A stretch of DNA of 64,000 nt from Clostridiales bacterium (GCA_019422525.1 JAHZDE010000003.1:186001-250000); one strand, 5' to 3'; positions 25,408-34,933 are shown, numbered from the stretch's first letter. The notes: generated by a model not told the origin, from the sequence alone. Program-made: numbers and translations.

Positions 25408-26342
25408 GATGCCTCTCCTTTCGTATCCAGCTTCAGTCCCAGCAACGTCATAATCAGGGCCATTCGCACATATACACCGTTCTGCGCCTGCTCAAAATAG
25501 GCAGCCCGCGGGTCGTCGTCCACTTCCCCGACAATTTCGTTTACACGGGGCAGAGGGTGCAGCACGGCCATTTCCGGCTTGGCAGCCTTAAGCTTTTCTT
25601 CGTCCAATACATAGGTATCTTTCAGACGAATATAATCCTCTTCATTGAAGAAGCGTTCCCGCTGTACTCGGGTCATATACAGAATATCCAGTTCCGGCAT
25701 AACCTCTTCCATGGTTTCCACTTCCCGGAAAGGAATATTCTTTGCCCGAAGCACCTCTTCCCGGATATAATCGGGGATTTTCAATTCTTCCGGGGAAATC
25801 AAGATAAAGCGAATTCCTTCAAATCGGGCCAGGGACTTAATCAGGGAATGAACCGTCCGTCCAAATTTCAAGTCGCCGCACAGCCCAATGGTCAAGTTAT
25901 CCAATCGTCCACAGCGCTTGCGAATGGTCATCAAATCTGTCAGCGTCTGGGTCGGATGCTGATGTCCGCCATCGCCAGCGTTAATCACGGGAATCCGGGC
26001 ATAGTGAGAAGCAACCAGCGGCGCACCTTCTTTGGGATGACGCATGGCGCAGATGTCGGCATAACAGGATACCACACGAATGGTGTCGGCTACACTCTCG
26101 CCCTTGGAGGCCGAACTGCTGTCAGCTGTAGAAAAGCCCAGCACACTTCCCCCCAAATTGAGCATAGCAGCTTCAAAGCTCAGGCGGGTACGGGTACTGG
26201 GCTCATAGAACAGCGTTGCCAGCTTTTTGCCACGGCATACATTTCCATACCGAAAGCGGTCGGCGGCAATATCATCTGCCAAATCCAGCAGGGAAAGAAC
26301 TTCCTCTTTGGAAAAATCAAGCGGGTCTATCAAATGTCTCAT
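25401..26342 (-). CDS. pyrB: Aspartate carbamoyltransferase catalytic subunit
   Basis: 313 residues from MRHLIDPLDF. First committed step of pyrimidine synthesis. Carbamoyl-phosphate binding motif YEPSTRTRLSFE (residues ~48-59) and aspartate-domain motifs NAGDGGHQHPTQTLTD and HPLPRVNEI are intact. The chosen ATG has GAGAGGGG upstream; an in-frame extension to 26390 falls between promoter and this RBS. First gene of pyrB-pyrI-ridA-sdaAB-sdaAA. The leader is only about 56 nt and shows no PyrR-type attenuator. Confidence 0.96.
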   Translation of the reverse strand: MRHLIDPLDFSKEEVLSLLDLADDIAADRFRYGNVCRGKKLATLFYEPSTRTRLSFEAAMLNLGGSVLGFSTADSSSASKGESVADTIRVVSCYADICAMRHPKEGAPLVASHYARIPVINAGDGGHQHPTQTLTDLMTIRKRCGRLDNLTIGLCGDLKFGRTVHSLIKSLARFEGIRFILISPEELKIPDYIREEVLRAKNIPFREVETMEEVMPELDILYMTRVQRERFFNEEDYIRLKDTYVLDEEKLKAAKPEMAVLHPLPRVNEIVGEVDDDPRAAYFEQAQNGVYVRMALIMTLLGLKLDTKGEASC

Positions 26343-26404
26343 GCAGGTTCCCCTCTCTATAATCTCGGGTATCCGGGCATTGCTGCCCATATCAAACCTA
26401 TTTT

Positions 26405-26433
26405 ATTATAAACATCCCAAGGCCTTTTGTCCA
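26405..26433 (-). promoter_or_regulatory. pyrB promoter
   Basis: TGGACA (26428-26433), 17 bp, TATAAT (26405-26410) on the minus strand. Confidence 0.75.
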
Positions 26434-26490
26434 TTCAATTTTCACTTCCGGCCATTATCTATGAAATTTATGATGTTGGGACGTTTTTTA

Positions 26491-26519
26491 TTTACAATTT
26501 ATCCAAATCGTGCTATCAT
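26491..26519 (+). promoter_or_regulatory. Promoter of the MoxR cassette
   Basis: TTTACA (26491-26496), 17-bp spacer ending TGC, TATCAT (26514-26519), divergent from the pyrB promoter about 80 bp away. Confidence 0.65.
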
Positions 26520-26639
26520 TTATTGGAAAGAATGTGAATGTTTTTTCGATAGAATCGTCTGAAAAGCTGCTTTTTCCAATTCTTTTGGCTGCTTATCATG
26601 ACATTTCTCTGCCATTTTATCCATAAAGGAGGCCTTTTC

Positions 26640-27599
26640 ATGGAAAAAAGCCACTCCATTCAGGAGCTTTCCGCCCGCCTGTCCGACAATATCAGCCACG
26701 TCATTTGCGGAAAAGAAGAAGTGATTCAAAAAGTTGTCACCTGTCTTTTGTGTGCCGGACATATCCTGTTGGAAGACATTCCCGGAACTGGAAAAACCAC
26801 TCTGACCAAAGCGCTGGCCAAATCCATTGACGGCGCCTTTACCCGAGTACAATTTACCCCGGACCTGCTTCCATCTGATTTGACAGGTGTCACTATCTAC
26901 CAGCAAAGCACCGGAGAGTTTACCTTCCGCCGCGGCCCGGTATTTACCAATCTTTTGCTGGCGGACGAAATCAACCGGGCTACCCCCCGCACCCAGTCGA
27001 GTCTTTTGGAATGTATGGAAGAGAGGCAGGTCACGGTGGACGGTGTATGCTACCCTTTAAAACCGCCCTTCTTTGTGGTAGCAACACAAAACCCCATTGA
27101 AATTCAAGGAACCTTCCCCCTGCCAGAAGCCCAGCTGGACCGATTTTTCATGCGGCTTTCCATGGGATATCCGCCGCCTGAAGAGGAAAAAAGGATGCTT
27201 TCCGGGTTTCGAACTGGAAACCCCCTGGACACATTGAAACCTGTTACTAGTCCGGAAGAAATTCTTTCTGCCCAGCAGGCCGTGCGGGAAATTACTGTAA
27301 GCGATGCAGTACAGGACTATCTCCTGCGTCTCGTTTCTGCTACCCGCAGTCATGACCGAATTCGCCTGGGCATCAGCCCCCGTGGTGCGCTGGCACTTAT
27401 GCGCGCTTCTCAAGCTTGGGCTGGTCTTAGCGGAAGGGATTATGTCCTCCCGGATGATGTAAAATCCGTCTTTACTGATGTAACCGCCCATCGGATTCTG
27501 TGTAAAGGCTCTCATTTCTCTCAGTCGGCCGGTGATATAAAGGCCCTATTGCAGGAGCTGTTAGCGGAAACTCCTGCGCCTGTGGATTCTCCAATATAA
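26640..27599 (+). CDS. MoxR-family AAA+ ATPase
   Basis: 319 residues from the ATG at 26640, set by AAAGGAGG. Walker A EDIPGTGKTTLTKAL (~residue 38), Walker B LLLADEINRATPRTQSSLLE, sensor 1 VVATQNPIE and the QLDRFFMRLSMGYP segment place it in the MoxR group. These act as chaperone-like ATPases that work on vWA-domain partners. It is the first gene of a three-gene cassette with a DUF58 and a DUF4129 protein, spaced by 14 bp and an 8-bp overlap. Confidence 0.94.
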   Translation: MEKSHSIQELSARLSDNISHVICGKEEVIQKVVTCLLCAGHILLEDIPGTGKTTLTKALAKSIDGAFTRVQFTPDLLPSDLTGVTIYQQSTGEFTFRRGPVFTNLLLADEINRATPRTQSSLLECMEERQVTVDGVCYPLKPPFFVVATQNPIEIQGTFPLPEAQLDRFFMRLSMGYPPPEEEKRMLSGFRTGNPLDTLKPVTSPEEILSAQQAVREITVSDAVQDYLLRLVSATRSHDRIRLGISPRGALALMRASQAWAGLSGRDYVLPDDVKSVFTDVTAHRILCKGSHFSQSAGDIKALLQELLAETPAPVDSPI

Positions 27600-27613
27600 A
27601 AAGGGGGAATTTG

Positions 27614-28747
27614 ATGGAATTTGTTGCCATTCTTGCAATTGTCGTTTTTATCTGCTGGTTGGAAGGTTTTTTATATCGGAAATATGCCTTCTATAGACTG
27701 CAATACCGGTGTTATTTCAGTGTACGGGAAGCATTTGAAGGGGACGAAATCACCTTGGTGGAAGAGGTTTCCAATGCAAAGTTATTGCCTCTTCCTTGGC
27801 TGAAAGCGGAACTGACCACCTCCAAATGGCTGGATTTTGCTGGCTCTCAATCTCTGGTTGCAGAAGAAACCCGCTTTGTCCCCAGTTTTTTTATGATGAA
27901 AAGTCGGCACAAGGTGGTTCGCAGCTGGAAGGTTCACTGTCTCAAACGAGGCGAGTTCACCTTGCAAAAGGTTATTTTGATATCGTCGGATTTGTTAGGT
28001 TCCCAGAGTCTTTCCCGTGCAGTAGACGTGGGAGCTGTGGTGACGGTTCTGCCAAAGCCTGCCGATTTAACATTGGGATTTCAAAAGGTTAAAAGTGATT
28101 CCGGACCGGTGATAGTACGCAGGCACCTTTTGCCTGACCCGTTTTTGATTGCCGGAGTACGGGAATACACGCCTCACGATTCGGCCAGCCGGATTCACTG
28201 GCCTCTTAGCGTTCGTCAAGGAAAGTTGATGGTCCGCAATAATGAGTACAGTGCTGACCAAAGCTTAGCCATTATTTTGAATATTCAGTCACGGGAATTT
28301 GAGAAAAAAGAAGTATTGGAGCCTGAAAAAATTGAAATTGCCATCCGGGTCTGTGCCGGCTTTCTTGACGATACCCTTCGCAGCGGAATTCCTGTAGGGC
28401 TCTGGGCAAATGCAAGCCTGACCCCTGACCATGAGCCGCTGATTACGCCTTTTCTTTGGGGTCGGGAACACGTACAGGAAATTTTTCGGGTTTTATCCCG
28501 CCTTCCCCTATACAGCACTGACTTCTTCCCCACGTTTCTTCAGCAGGTCTGCACTCCAATTCAGGCCAGCGATATGGTATTGGTTACCGCATACATCAAT
28601 GAAGACATTATAGATTTCGCCAATATACGACAGGCTATGGGATCCCGGGTGAAAATTATCCTCATTTCCCACATACTCCCGGAAAATCTGCCTACCAATT
28701 TGGAAATCTATCAATATTGGAATGAGGAGGAAAAAGGTCATGAGTGA
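27614..28747 (+). CDS. DUF58 domain protein (vWA-like partner of MoxR)
   Basis: 377 residues, ATG at 27614 after AAGGGGG. A short N-terminal membrane segment (VAILAIVVFICWLEGFLY) leads to a beta-rich region, then the DUF58 core with REYTPHDSASRIHWPLSVRQ and LMVRNNEYSADQSLAIILN. The vWA fold of DUF58 normally begins with an Asp in the metal site after this point; here the strand ends IILNIQSR, so the DxSxS motif is lost. The family is the standard partner of MoxR. A role in envelope or stress assembly is inferred only from the context. Confidence 0.85.
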   Translation: MEFVAILAIVVFICWLEGFLYRKYAFYRLQYRCYFSVREAFEGDEITLVEEVSNAKLLPLPWLKAELTTSKWLDFAGSQSLVAEETRFVPSFFMMKSRHKVVRSWKVHCLKRGEFTLQKVILISSDLLGSQSLSRAVDVGAVVTVLPKPADLTLGFQKVKSDSGPVIVRRHLLPDPFLIAGVREYTPHDSASRIHWPLSVRQGKLMVRNNEYSADQSLAIILNIQSREFEKKEVLEPEKIEIAIRVCAGFLDDTLRSGIPVGLWANASLTPDHEPLITPFLWGREHVQEIFRVLSRLPLYSTDFFPTFLQQVCTPIQASDMVLVTAYINEDIIDFANIRQAMGSRVKIILISHILPENLPTNLEIYQYWNEEEKGHE

Positions 28748-30119
28748 AAAAGCTCCCAAAAAAATTTTTCTTCTTCGGGTAATTCACATCTGTGCTCTGG
28801 CTGGGCTAAGCTTGTTGCCATTTCCTCTGCTATTTTTACTGCTGCGGTGCTGGCTCCGAACACCTTCTGATAGGCCTGTTTATCTATATCAGTTTTTATG
28901 TACTGCTGTTTTCTTTCTAGGACTTGGAACGAGTGTTTTTCTTCAAAGTCGCAAAAAGCTACGCCGAATTTCTTGGCTTCCGGACCTTCTTTGCTATTTA
29001 ATAGGCATTATTCCCGCAGTGATCGGCAGCTATTGCGGTTTGTATCTGGGTGCAGCTTCTCTCATCAGAACTAGCTTGGGAGTTGTAGTATTCTTTGCTT
29101 GGTTAATTGGGACACGCGCTCAAGGTAAAGGGTATTACCAAGTATTAACCCGAAACAGCTATTTGTTTTACATTGACTTTTCTGTCATCGCCGCTATTAT
29201 TTACTGGTTCTGCCGAATTTCTTTTCCTTTCCTCGCTCTCACACTCCCCTTTTTATTTCTCACTGCTATTTATGGAGCCGCACAAAATCAGCATCATCTG
29301 GAATATCTGATGGAGCGGCGGGGGCATGATTTTTCCCAACTTCCTGCTAAAATACGACGGTACAGTCTGGGAATCCTCACCGTCATTATGGGTGTTATTT
29401 TTCTCTTGTTGATTTTCCGTCATGGGATTGCTGCCTTTTTCACTTGGATTCTCGAGCTTCTGCGAACAGTTGGAAGTTGGCTATTTCTTCTGGTTTTCAC
29501 AACCGAACCATCTGACAGCATCACAAACAACCCTTCTCAATCCGATGTTTCGGGCGGAGCGTTAGAACAGAACTTTACCTCTCCACTTTGGAATCTTTTT
29601 TCTCTTATCATGTTGGCGGCAGCAATCTATATTTTCATCCGATATGGAAAAAGAATGTGGAAATGGGCAGTACGCTTTTGTAAAGGTCTCTGGCAATATC
29701 TAATGAATCTAATCACACACGGCCACGGGCAAAATGCCTTTTTGCATAACAGTGAATATTATGTGGACAAGGATATTTCTTTAGAGGGAAACGAAGAACT
29801 GGAGGAAAATACGCTGAACGGAAAGCAACTGCATAAAAAGTGGCGGCGGGAAAAACGTAAGTTTCTTAAAATGCCCGACGGACCAGAAAAGGTCAAACTG
29901 GGGTATGAACTGGCAGCAGCCGGAATGCGGCTGAAAAATATCCCACTTTCGCCTGGGGACACACCACTTGAAATTTCCCACAAGGCCAAACCAAACTTGC
30001 ACACCTCACTTTTTACGCCAGCGCAAACCTACAACACCCTTTGCTATGGACAAAAAAATACAGATTGTACCAGTTCCTGTGAATTACTAAAAGCAGCGTT
30101 GGAAGAACTGGATTCTTAA
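28740..30119 (+). CDS. Polytopic membrane protein with C-terminal DUF4129-like region
   Basis: 459 residues from the ATG at 28740, which overlaps the DUF58 stop by 8 bp and has GAGGAGG upstream. About seven or eight membrane helices fill residues 15-260; another lies near 290. The cytoplasmic tail (~320-459) has the DUF4129 pattern MRLKNIPLSPGDTPLEISHK followed by a YNTLCYG-type helix. In classic MoxR-DUF58 operons the third gene is a TgpA-type protein with a transglutaminase core between membrane part and DUF4129; here no Cys-His-Asp core is present. The protein is therefore a shortened TgpA-like partner. Confidence 0.7.
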   Translation: MSEKAPKKIFLLRVIHICALAGLSLLPFPLLFLLLRCWLRTPSDRPVYLYQFLCTAVFFLGLGTSVFLQSRKKLRRISWLPDLLCYLIGIIPAVIGSYCGLYLGAASLIRTSLGVVVFFAWLIGTRAQGKGYYQVLTRNSYLFYIDFSVIAAIIYWFCRISFPFLALTLPFLFLTAIYGAAQNQHHLEYLMERRGHDFSQLPAKIRRYSLGILTVIMGVIFLLLIFRHGIAAFFTWILELLRTVGSWLFLLVFTTEPSDSITNNPSQSDVSGGALEQNFTSPLWNLFSLIMLAAAIYIFIRYGKRMWKWAVRFCKGLWQYLMNLITHGHGQNAFLHNSEYYVDKDISLEGNEELEENTLNGKQLHKKWRREKRKFLKMPDGPEKVKLGYELAAAGMRLKNIPLSPGDTPLEISHKAKPNLHTSLFTPAQTYNTLCYGQKNTDCTSSCELLKAALEELDS

Positions 30120-30138
30120 AATTCAATAAGCAAACGCA

Positions 30139-30172
30139 AAAATCCCCGGCTCCTTTCGGAGTCGGGGATTTC
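30139..30172. terminator. Shared terminator between the MoxR cassette and tuf
   Basis: AAATCCCCGGCTCC-TTTC-GGAGTCGGGGATTT with A and T flanks. It lies between two converging transcripts (plus cassette, minus tuf). Confidence 0.9.
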
Positions 30173-30187
30173 TAATATGGCAATTAA

Positions 30188-31390
30188 TTATTCGTTAATG
30201 CCGGTAACAACGCCGGAACCAACGGTACGGCCACCCTCACGGATAGCGAAACGCAGGCCCTCTTCAATAGCGATAGGGGTGATCAGCTCAACGTCCATCA
30301 CAACGTTATCGCCAGGCATGCACATCTCGGTGCCCTCGGGCAGAGAGATAACGCCGGTAACGTCAGTGGTACGGAAGTAGAACTGAGGACGATAGTTGTT
30401 GAAGAAGGGGGTATGACGGCCACCCTCGTCCTTGGTCAGAACATAAACCTGGCCCTTGAACTTGGTGTGGGGATGAATGGTGCCGGGCTTAGCCAGAACC
30501 TGGCCACGCTCAACTTCATTTCTCTGGATACCACGGAGCAGAGCACCGATGTTATCGCCGGCCTCAGCATAGTCCAGCAGCTTGCGGAACATTTCGATAC
30601 CGGTAACAACAGTCTTTCTGCGCTCGTCGGTCAGACCGATGATCTCAACTTCCTCGCCCATCTTCAGCTGGCCACGCTCAACTCTACCGGTAGCAACGGT
30701 GCCACGGCCGGTAATGGTGAACACGTCCTCAACAGGCATCAGGAAAGGCTGGTCAGCCTTACGCTCGGGAGTGGGAATATAGGTGTCGACAGCGTCCATC
30801 AGCTCATGAATGCACTTGTACTCAGGAGCGTTAGGATCGGTGGAAGTGGACTCCAGAGCAACCAGAGCGGAACCACGGATGATGGGGGTGTCGTCGCCCG
30901 GGAACTCATACTCGTTCAGCAGGTCACGGATCTCCATCTCAACCAGATCCAGCAGCTCTTCGTCGTCAACCTGATCGCACTTGTTCATGAAAACAACGAT
31001 ATAGGGCACGCCAACCTGACGGGACAGCAGGATGTGCTCTCTGGTCTGAGGCATGGGGCCGTCAGCAGCAGAAACAACCAGGATAGCGCCGTCCATCTGA
31101 GCAGCACCGGTGATCATGTTCTTAACATAGTCAGCATGGCCGGGGCAGTCAACGTGAGCATAGTGACGGGTAGCAGTCTGATACTCAACGTGAGCGGTGT
31201 TAATGGTAATGCCGCGCTCTCTCTCTTCGGGAGCCTTATCGATGTTAGCGTAATCAACGAAATCAGCGTCGCCTTCCAGGTTCAGAACCTTGGTGATAGC
31301 AGCGGTCAGGGTGGTCTTACCATGGTCAACGTGACCAATAGTACCAATGTTTACGTGGGGCTTATTTCTTTCAAACTTTGCCTTTGCCAT
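30188..31390 (-). CDS. tuf: Elongation factor Tu
   Basis: 400 residues. Delivers aminoacyl-tRNA to the ribosome. G1 GHVDHGKT, G2 region RGITI, G3 DCPGHADY, G4 NKCD and G5 SAL are all intact, followed by domains 2 and 3. The C-terminus is RFAIREGGRTVGSGVVTGI. Last gene of the str cluster, with its own promoter in the gap after fusA. RBS AAAAGGAGGAAG. Confidence 0.99.
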   Translation of the reverse strand: MAKAKFERNKPHVNIGTIGHVDHGKTTLTAAITKVLNLEGDADFVDYANIDKAPEERERGITINTAHVEYQTATRHYAHVDCPGHADYVKNMITGAAQMDGAILVVSAADGPMPQTREHILLSRQVGVPYIVVFMNKCDQVDDEELLDLVEMEIRDLLNEYEFPGDDTPIIRGSALVALESTSTDPNAPEYKCIHELMDAVDTYIPTPERKADQPFLMPVEDVFTITGRGTVATGRVERGQLKMGEEVEIIGLTDERRKTVVTGIEMFRKLLDYAEAGDNIGALLRGIQRNEVERGQVLAKPGTIHPHTKFKGQVYVLTKDEGGRHTPFFNNYRPQFYFRTTDVTGVISLPEGTEMCMPGDNVVMDVELITPIAIEEGLRFAIREGGRTVGSGVVTGINE

Positions 31391-31453
31391 TGGAAACTTC
31401 CTCCTTTTTATAAAGCAATTTCAAATGTTATGAACAAATTGTCCAGTAACACA

Positions 31454-31482
31454 ATTTTAGCAACTATATAGCGAAAAATCAA
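31454..31482 (-). promoter_or_regulatory. Internal promoter for tuf
   Basis: TTGATT (31477-31482), 17 bp ending TGC, TAAAAT (31454-31459). It gives extra tuf transcription beyond str-operon readthrough. Confidence 0.6.
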
Positions 31483-31497
31483 GCGATAATCAAATAA

Positions 31498-33579
31498 TTA
31501 CTCACTCTTTTTTCCGCGGGCTGCAATAACAGTTTCAGCAACAGACTTGGGAACCTCGGCATAATGAGCAGGCTCCATGGTATACTGGCCACGGCCCTGA
31601 GTCTTGGAACGCATGTCGGTTGCATATCCAAACATCTCGGACAGGGGAACTTCGGAATTGATCTGCTGGGCGCCGGGAACAGCATCCATGCCCAGAATCA
31701 TACCACGGCGGGAGTTCAGGTCGCCGATAACATCGCCCATATATTCGTCGGGAACGATAACAACAACCTTCATGATGGGTTCCAGCAGTACCGGATCAGC
31801 CTTCTTCATAGCCTCTTTGAAAGCCATAGAAGCGGCGATCTTAAATGCCATTTCAGAGGAGTCAACCTCATGATAAGAACCATCATACAGAGTAACCTTT
31901 ACGTCAACTACGTTGTAGCCAGCAATAACACCGGACAGCATAGCGCCCTGAATACCCTGATCAACAGCCGGAATATACTCCTTCGGGATAGCGCCGCCAA
32001 CGATAGCGTTAACAAACTCATAACCCTTGCCAGGATTGGGCTCAATTCTGATCTTAACGTGACCATACTGGCCCTTACCGCCGGACTGACGGGCATATTT
32101 GTTATCCACATCAGCAGCCTTGCGGATGGTTTCTTTATAAGCAACCTGGGGCTTACCAACGTTAGCTTCCACACGGAATTCACGCAGCAAACGGTCAACG
32201 ATAATTTCCAGATGCAGCTCGCCCATACCAGCGATAATGGTCTGGCCGGTTTCCTCATCGGTATAAGCCTTGAAGGTGGGATCTTCTTCAGCCAGCTTAG
32301 CCAGTGCAATACCCATCTTCTCCTGACCAGCTTTGGTCTTGGGCTCGATAGCAACGCGGATAACAGGCTCCGGGAATTCCATGGATTCCAAAATGATGGG
32401 GTGCTTTTCGTCGCACAGGGTATCGCCGGTAGTGGTATTCTTCAGACCAACTGCAGCAGCGATATCACCAGCGTACACCTTCTCAATATCCTGACGATGG
32501 TTTGCGTGCATCTGCAGGATACGGCCCATACGCTCGTTGGTGTCCTTCACGGAGTTATAAACAGTAGAACCAGCTTCCACGGTACCGGAGTACACACGGA
32601 AGAAGCACAGCTTACCAACAAAGGGGTCGGTAGCAATCTTAAATGCCAGAGCTGCAAAAGGCTCATCGTCGGAAGAATGACGAACCTCTTCCTCTTCGGT
32701 ATCCGGGTTCACGCCCTTAATAGCGGGAACATCGGTAGGAGCGGGCATATAATCAACAATTGCGTTCAGCAAAGGCTGCACGCCCTTGTTTCTGTAGGAA
32801 GTACCGCAGGTTACGGGGACCATGTGGTTAGCGATAGTGGACTTGCGGATGCAGGTCTTAATCTCGTCGACGGTCAGTTCCTCACCGTTCAGATACTTCT
32901 CAAAGAGTTCATCGTCCTGTTCAGCCACATGCTCAATGAGCTCGGTGTGGTACTTCTCGGCGATTTCTCTCATATCTTCGGGGATGTCCTCTTCGCGAAC
33001 ATCTTTACCCAGATCATCATAATAGACCTCGGCCTTCATGGTTACCAGGTCGATAATACCCTTAAAGGTATCCTCAGAACCGATAGGCAACTGAATCGGG
33101 ACAGCATTACACTTCAGGCGGTCCTTCATCATCTGGACAACGCGATAGAAGTCAGCACCCATAATGTCCATCTTGTTGACATAAGCCATACGAGGAACTT
33201 TATATTCCTCAGCCTGACGCCAAACAGTCTCGGACTGGGGCTCAACGCCGCCCTTTGCGCAGAAAACGGTCACAGAGCCGTCCAGCACACGCAGGGAGCG
33301 CTCCACTTCCACGGTAAAGTCCACGTGGCCGGGAGTGTCGATGATGTTAATACGGTGGCCCTTCCAAAAGCAGGTAGTAGCAGCGGAGGTAATGGTAATA
33401 CCTCTTTCCTGTTCCTGGGCCATCCAGTCCATGGTGGCAGTACCGTCATGGGTCTCACCGATCTTGTGGTTGATACCGGTGTAATACAGAATACGTTCTG
33501 TGGTAGTAGTTTTACCGGCATCGATGTGAGCCATAATGCCGATATTGCGGGTTAATTCAAGTGATACCTGCCTTGGCAT
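31498..33579 (-). CDS. fusA: Elongation factor G
   Basis: 693 residues, the usual EF-G length. GTPase domain begins RNIGIMAHIDAGKTTTTERIL; G3 DTPGHVDF, G4 NKMD. Domain IV loop ...GGKGQYGHVKIR and the C-terminal domain V are complete. It drives ribosome translocation. RBS AAAGGAGG. Lies between rpsG and tuf, the normal str order. One EF-G copy is seen here; whether a second exists elsewhere cannot be judged. Confidence 0.98.
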   Translation of the reverse strand: MPRQVSLELTRNIGIMAHIDAGKTTTTERILYYTGINHKIGETHDGTATMDWMAQEQERGITITSAATTCFWKGHRINIIDTPGHVDFTVEVERSLRVLDGSVTVFCAKGGVEPQSETVWRQAEEYKVPRMAYVNKMDIMGADFYRVVQMMKDRLKCNAVPIQLPIGSEDTFKGIIDLVTMKAEVYYDDLGKDVREEDIPEDMREIAEKYHTELIEHVAEQDDELFEKYLNGEELTVDEIKTCIRKSTIANHMVPVTCGTSYRNKGVQPLLNAIVDYMPAPTDVPAIKGVNPDTEEEEVRHSSDDEPFAALAFKIATDPFVGKLCFFRVYSGTVEAGSTVYNSVKDTNERMGRILQMHANHRQDIEKVYAGDIAAAVGLKNTTTGDTLCDEKHPIILESMEFPEPVIRVAIEPKTKAGQEKMGIALAKLAEEDPTFKAYTDEETGQTIIAGMGELHLEIIVDRLLREFRVEANVGKPQVAYKETIRKAADVDNKYARQSGGKGQYGHVKIRIEPNPGKGYEFVNAIVGGAIPKEYIPAVDQGIQGAMLSGVIAGYNVVDVKVTLYDGSYHEVDSSEMAFKIAASMAFKEAMKKADPVLLEPIMKVVVIVPDEYMGDVIGDLNSRRGMILGMDAVPGAQQINSEVPLSEMFGYATDMRSKTQGRGQYTMEPAHYAEVPKSVAETVIAARGKKSE

Positions 33580-33660
33580 GGGTTTCCTCCTTTAGTCGAA
33601 TAGATAAATGTGCGGGGGTGAAAAACATTCCATGGAAGCCGGCAGGCCGGCATCCATGCA

Positions 33661-34131
33661 TTACCATCTGTAATGTGCGAATGCCTTGTTGGCCTCTGCC
33701 ATCTTATGCGTATCGTCACGCTTCTTGGCAGCGCCGCCGGCGCCATTTATTGCATCGAGGATTTCTCCTGCCAGACGCTCCTTCATGGTCTTTTCAGAGC
33801 GCTGTCTGGAATAGGTGGAAATCCAACGCAGGCCCAGGGTCTGGCGTCTCTCAGGACGCACCTCCATGGGAACCTGATAGGTTGCACCGCCAACACGGCG
33901 GGCTTTAACCTCGAGGCTGGGCATAACATTTTCCATTGCCTGCTCAAAAACCTCCAGGGGATCCTTGCCGGTCTTCTCAGCCACGATGTCAAATGCACCG
34001 TACACGATCTTCTGGGCAACGCCCTTCTTTCCGTCATACATGATGTTGTTCACCAGACGGGTGACCAGCTTGGAGTTATAAAGCGGATCGGGCAAAACAT
34101 CACGTTTTGCGATATTACCTCTTCTCGGCAT
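33661..34131 (-). CDS. rpsG: Ribosomal protein S7
   Basis: 156 residues from MPRRGNIAKRDVLPDPLYNS at 34131; in-frame sequence further upstream is intergenic. Binds the 3' major domain of 16S rRNA and starts head assembly. The VKARRVGGATYQVPMEVRPE block and the C-terminal HKMAEANKAFAHYRW end are characteristic. In E. coli S7 represses its own operon; whether it does so here is not visible. Confidence 0.98.
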   Translation of the reverse strand: MPRRGNIAKRDVLPDPLYNSKLVTRLVNNIMYDGKKGVAQKIVYGAFDIVAEKTGKDPLEVFEQAMENVMPSLEVKARRVGGATYQVPMEVRPERRQTLGLRWISTYSRQRSEKTMKERLAGEILDAINGAGGAAKKRDDTHKMAEANKAFAHYRW

Positions 34132-34201
34132 ATTCTTCCCTCCTTCACATGAAATGATATCACAGGTACTCGAAAGCGACAAAACTTCCGTTGGCCACAA
34201 A

Positions 34202-34225
34202 GAGGCGTTCTATTACAAACGCCTC
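34202..34225 (-). promoter_or_regulatory. Hairpin between rpsL and rpsG
   Basis: GAGGCGTT-8-AACGCCTC stem followed by TTTGTGG on the minus strand. It could attenuate or protect the str transcript; it is weak as a terminator. Confidence 0.45.
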
Positions 34226-34292
34226 CGCACGAAATTCATGCGGGAGCCACGAATTCTGTCAAAGTTTTTCAGAAAGCAATCCCGTCATCGGA

Positions 34293-34718
34293 TTACTTCT
34301 TGGCGCCGGCCTTAGGCCGTTTTGCACCGTACTTGGAACGGGCCTGCATACGCTTAGCAACACCCTGGGCATCCAGAGTACCGCGGATGATGTGGTAACG
34401 CACACCAGGCAGGTCCTTTACACGGCCGCCGCGGATCATCACGACGCTGTGCTCCTGCAGATTGTGTCCAACACCGGGGATATAGGCGCTGACTTCGATT
34501 CCGTTGGAAAGACGAACTCTGGCAATTTTACGAAGAGCAGAGTTAGGCTTCTTAGGGGTAGCAGTCTTAACAGACGTGCACACACCACGCTTTTGAGGGG
34601 AATCCTGATCGATAGCAACGCGCTTCTTGGAGTTCCAGCCCTTCAGCAGTGCGGGAGCCTTTGCTTTCTTTTCAGCAACCTGACGACCGGTATGAACCAG
34701 CTGATTAAAGGTAGGCAT
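34293..34718 (-). CDS. rpsL: Ribosomal protein S12
   Basis: 141 residues from MPTFNQLVHTGRQ; RBS GTGAGGAGGTG. Decoding-centre protein. TPKKPNSALRKIARVRLSNG keeps the wild-type lysine at the classic streptomycin-resistance site, and the second site block GVRYHIIRGTLD is also unaltered. First gene of rpsL-rpsG-fusA-tuf. Confidence 0.98.
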   Translation of the reverse strand: MPTFNQLVHTGRQVAEKKAKAPALLKGWNSKKRVAIDQDSPQKRGVCTSVKTATPKKPNSALRKIARVRLSNGIEVSAYIPGVGHNLQEHSVVMIRGGRVKDLPGVRYHIIRGTLDAQGVAKRMQARSKYGAKRPKAGAKK

Positions 34719-34860
34719 ATGACACCTCCTCACAAAAAAATTTTTATATGTTAATACCGATTCAAACCGTGTGGGCTTGTCCGGCTTAACACCGAATGGA
34801 ATTTTGCACAGAAACTTTCCAGTCTCCACGCCTGTGAAAGTCAGCTTATACAGGACAGCA

Positions 34861-34888
34861 CCTGCCCGGAAGGGATTTTCCGGACAGG
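34861..34888 (-). promoter_or_regulatory. Stable hairpin in the str-operon leader
   Basis: CCTGTCCGG / CCGGGCAGG with a 10-nt loop, about 30 nt after the predicted start, within a 200-nt rpsL leader. Such leaders often carry ribosomal-protein feedback sites; this one matches no motif I can name. Confidence 0.45.
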
Positions 34889-34933
34889 ATACCGTTCATT
34901 TCGCTCAGACCATCACAATTTGCTATTATATAC

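Noticed and set aside
26343..26400. PyrR attenuator before pyrB
   Set aside because: The leader is about 56 nt and lacks anti-terminator and terminator stems.
31564..33555. 663-residue frame opposite fusA
   Set aside because: Mirror of a strongly biased coding sequence; no ribosome site or recognisable domain.
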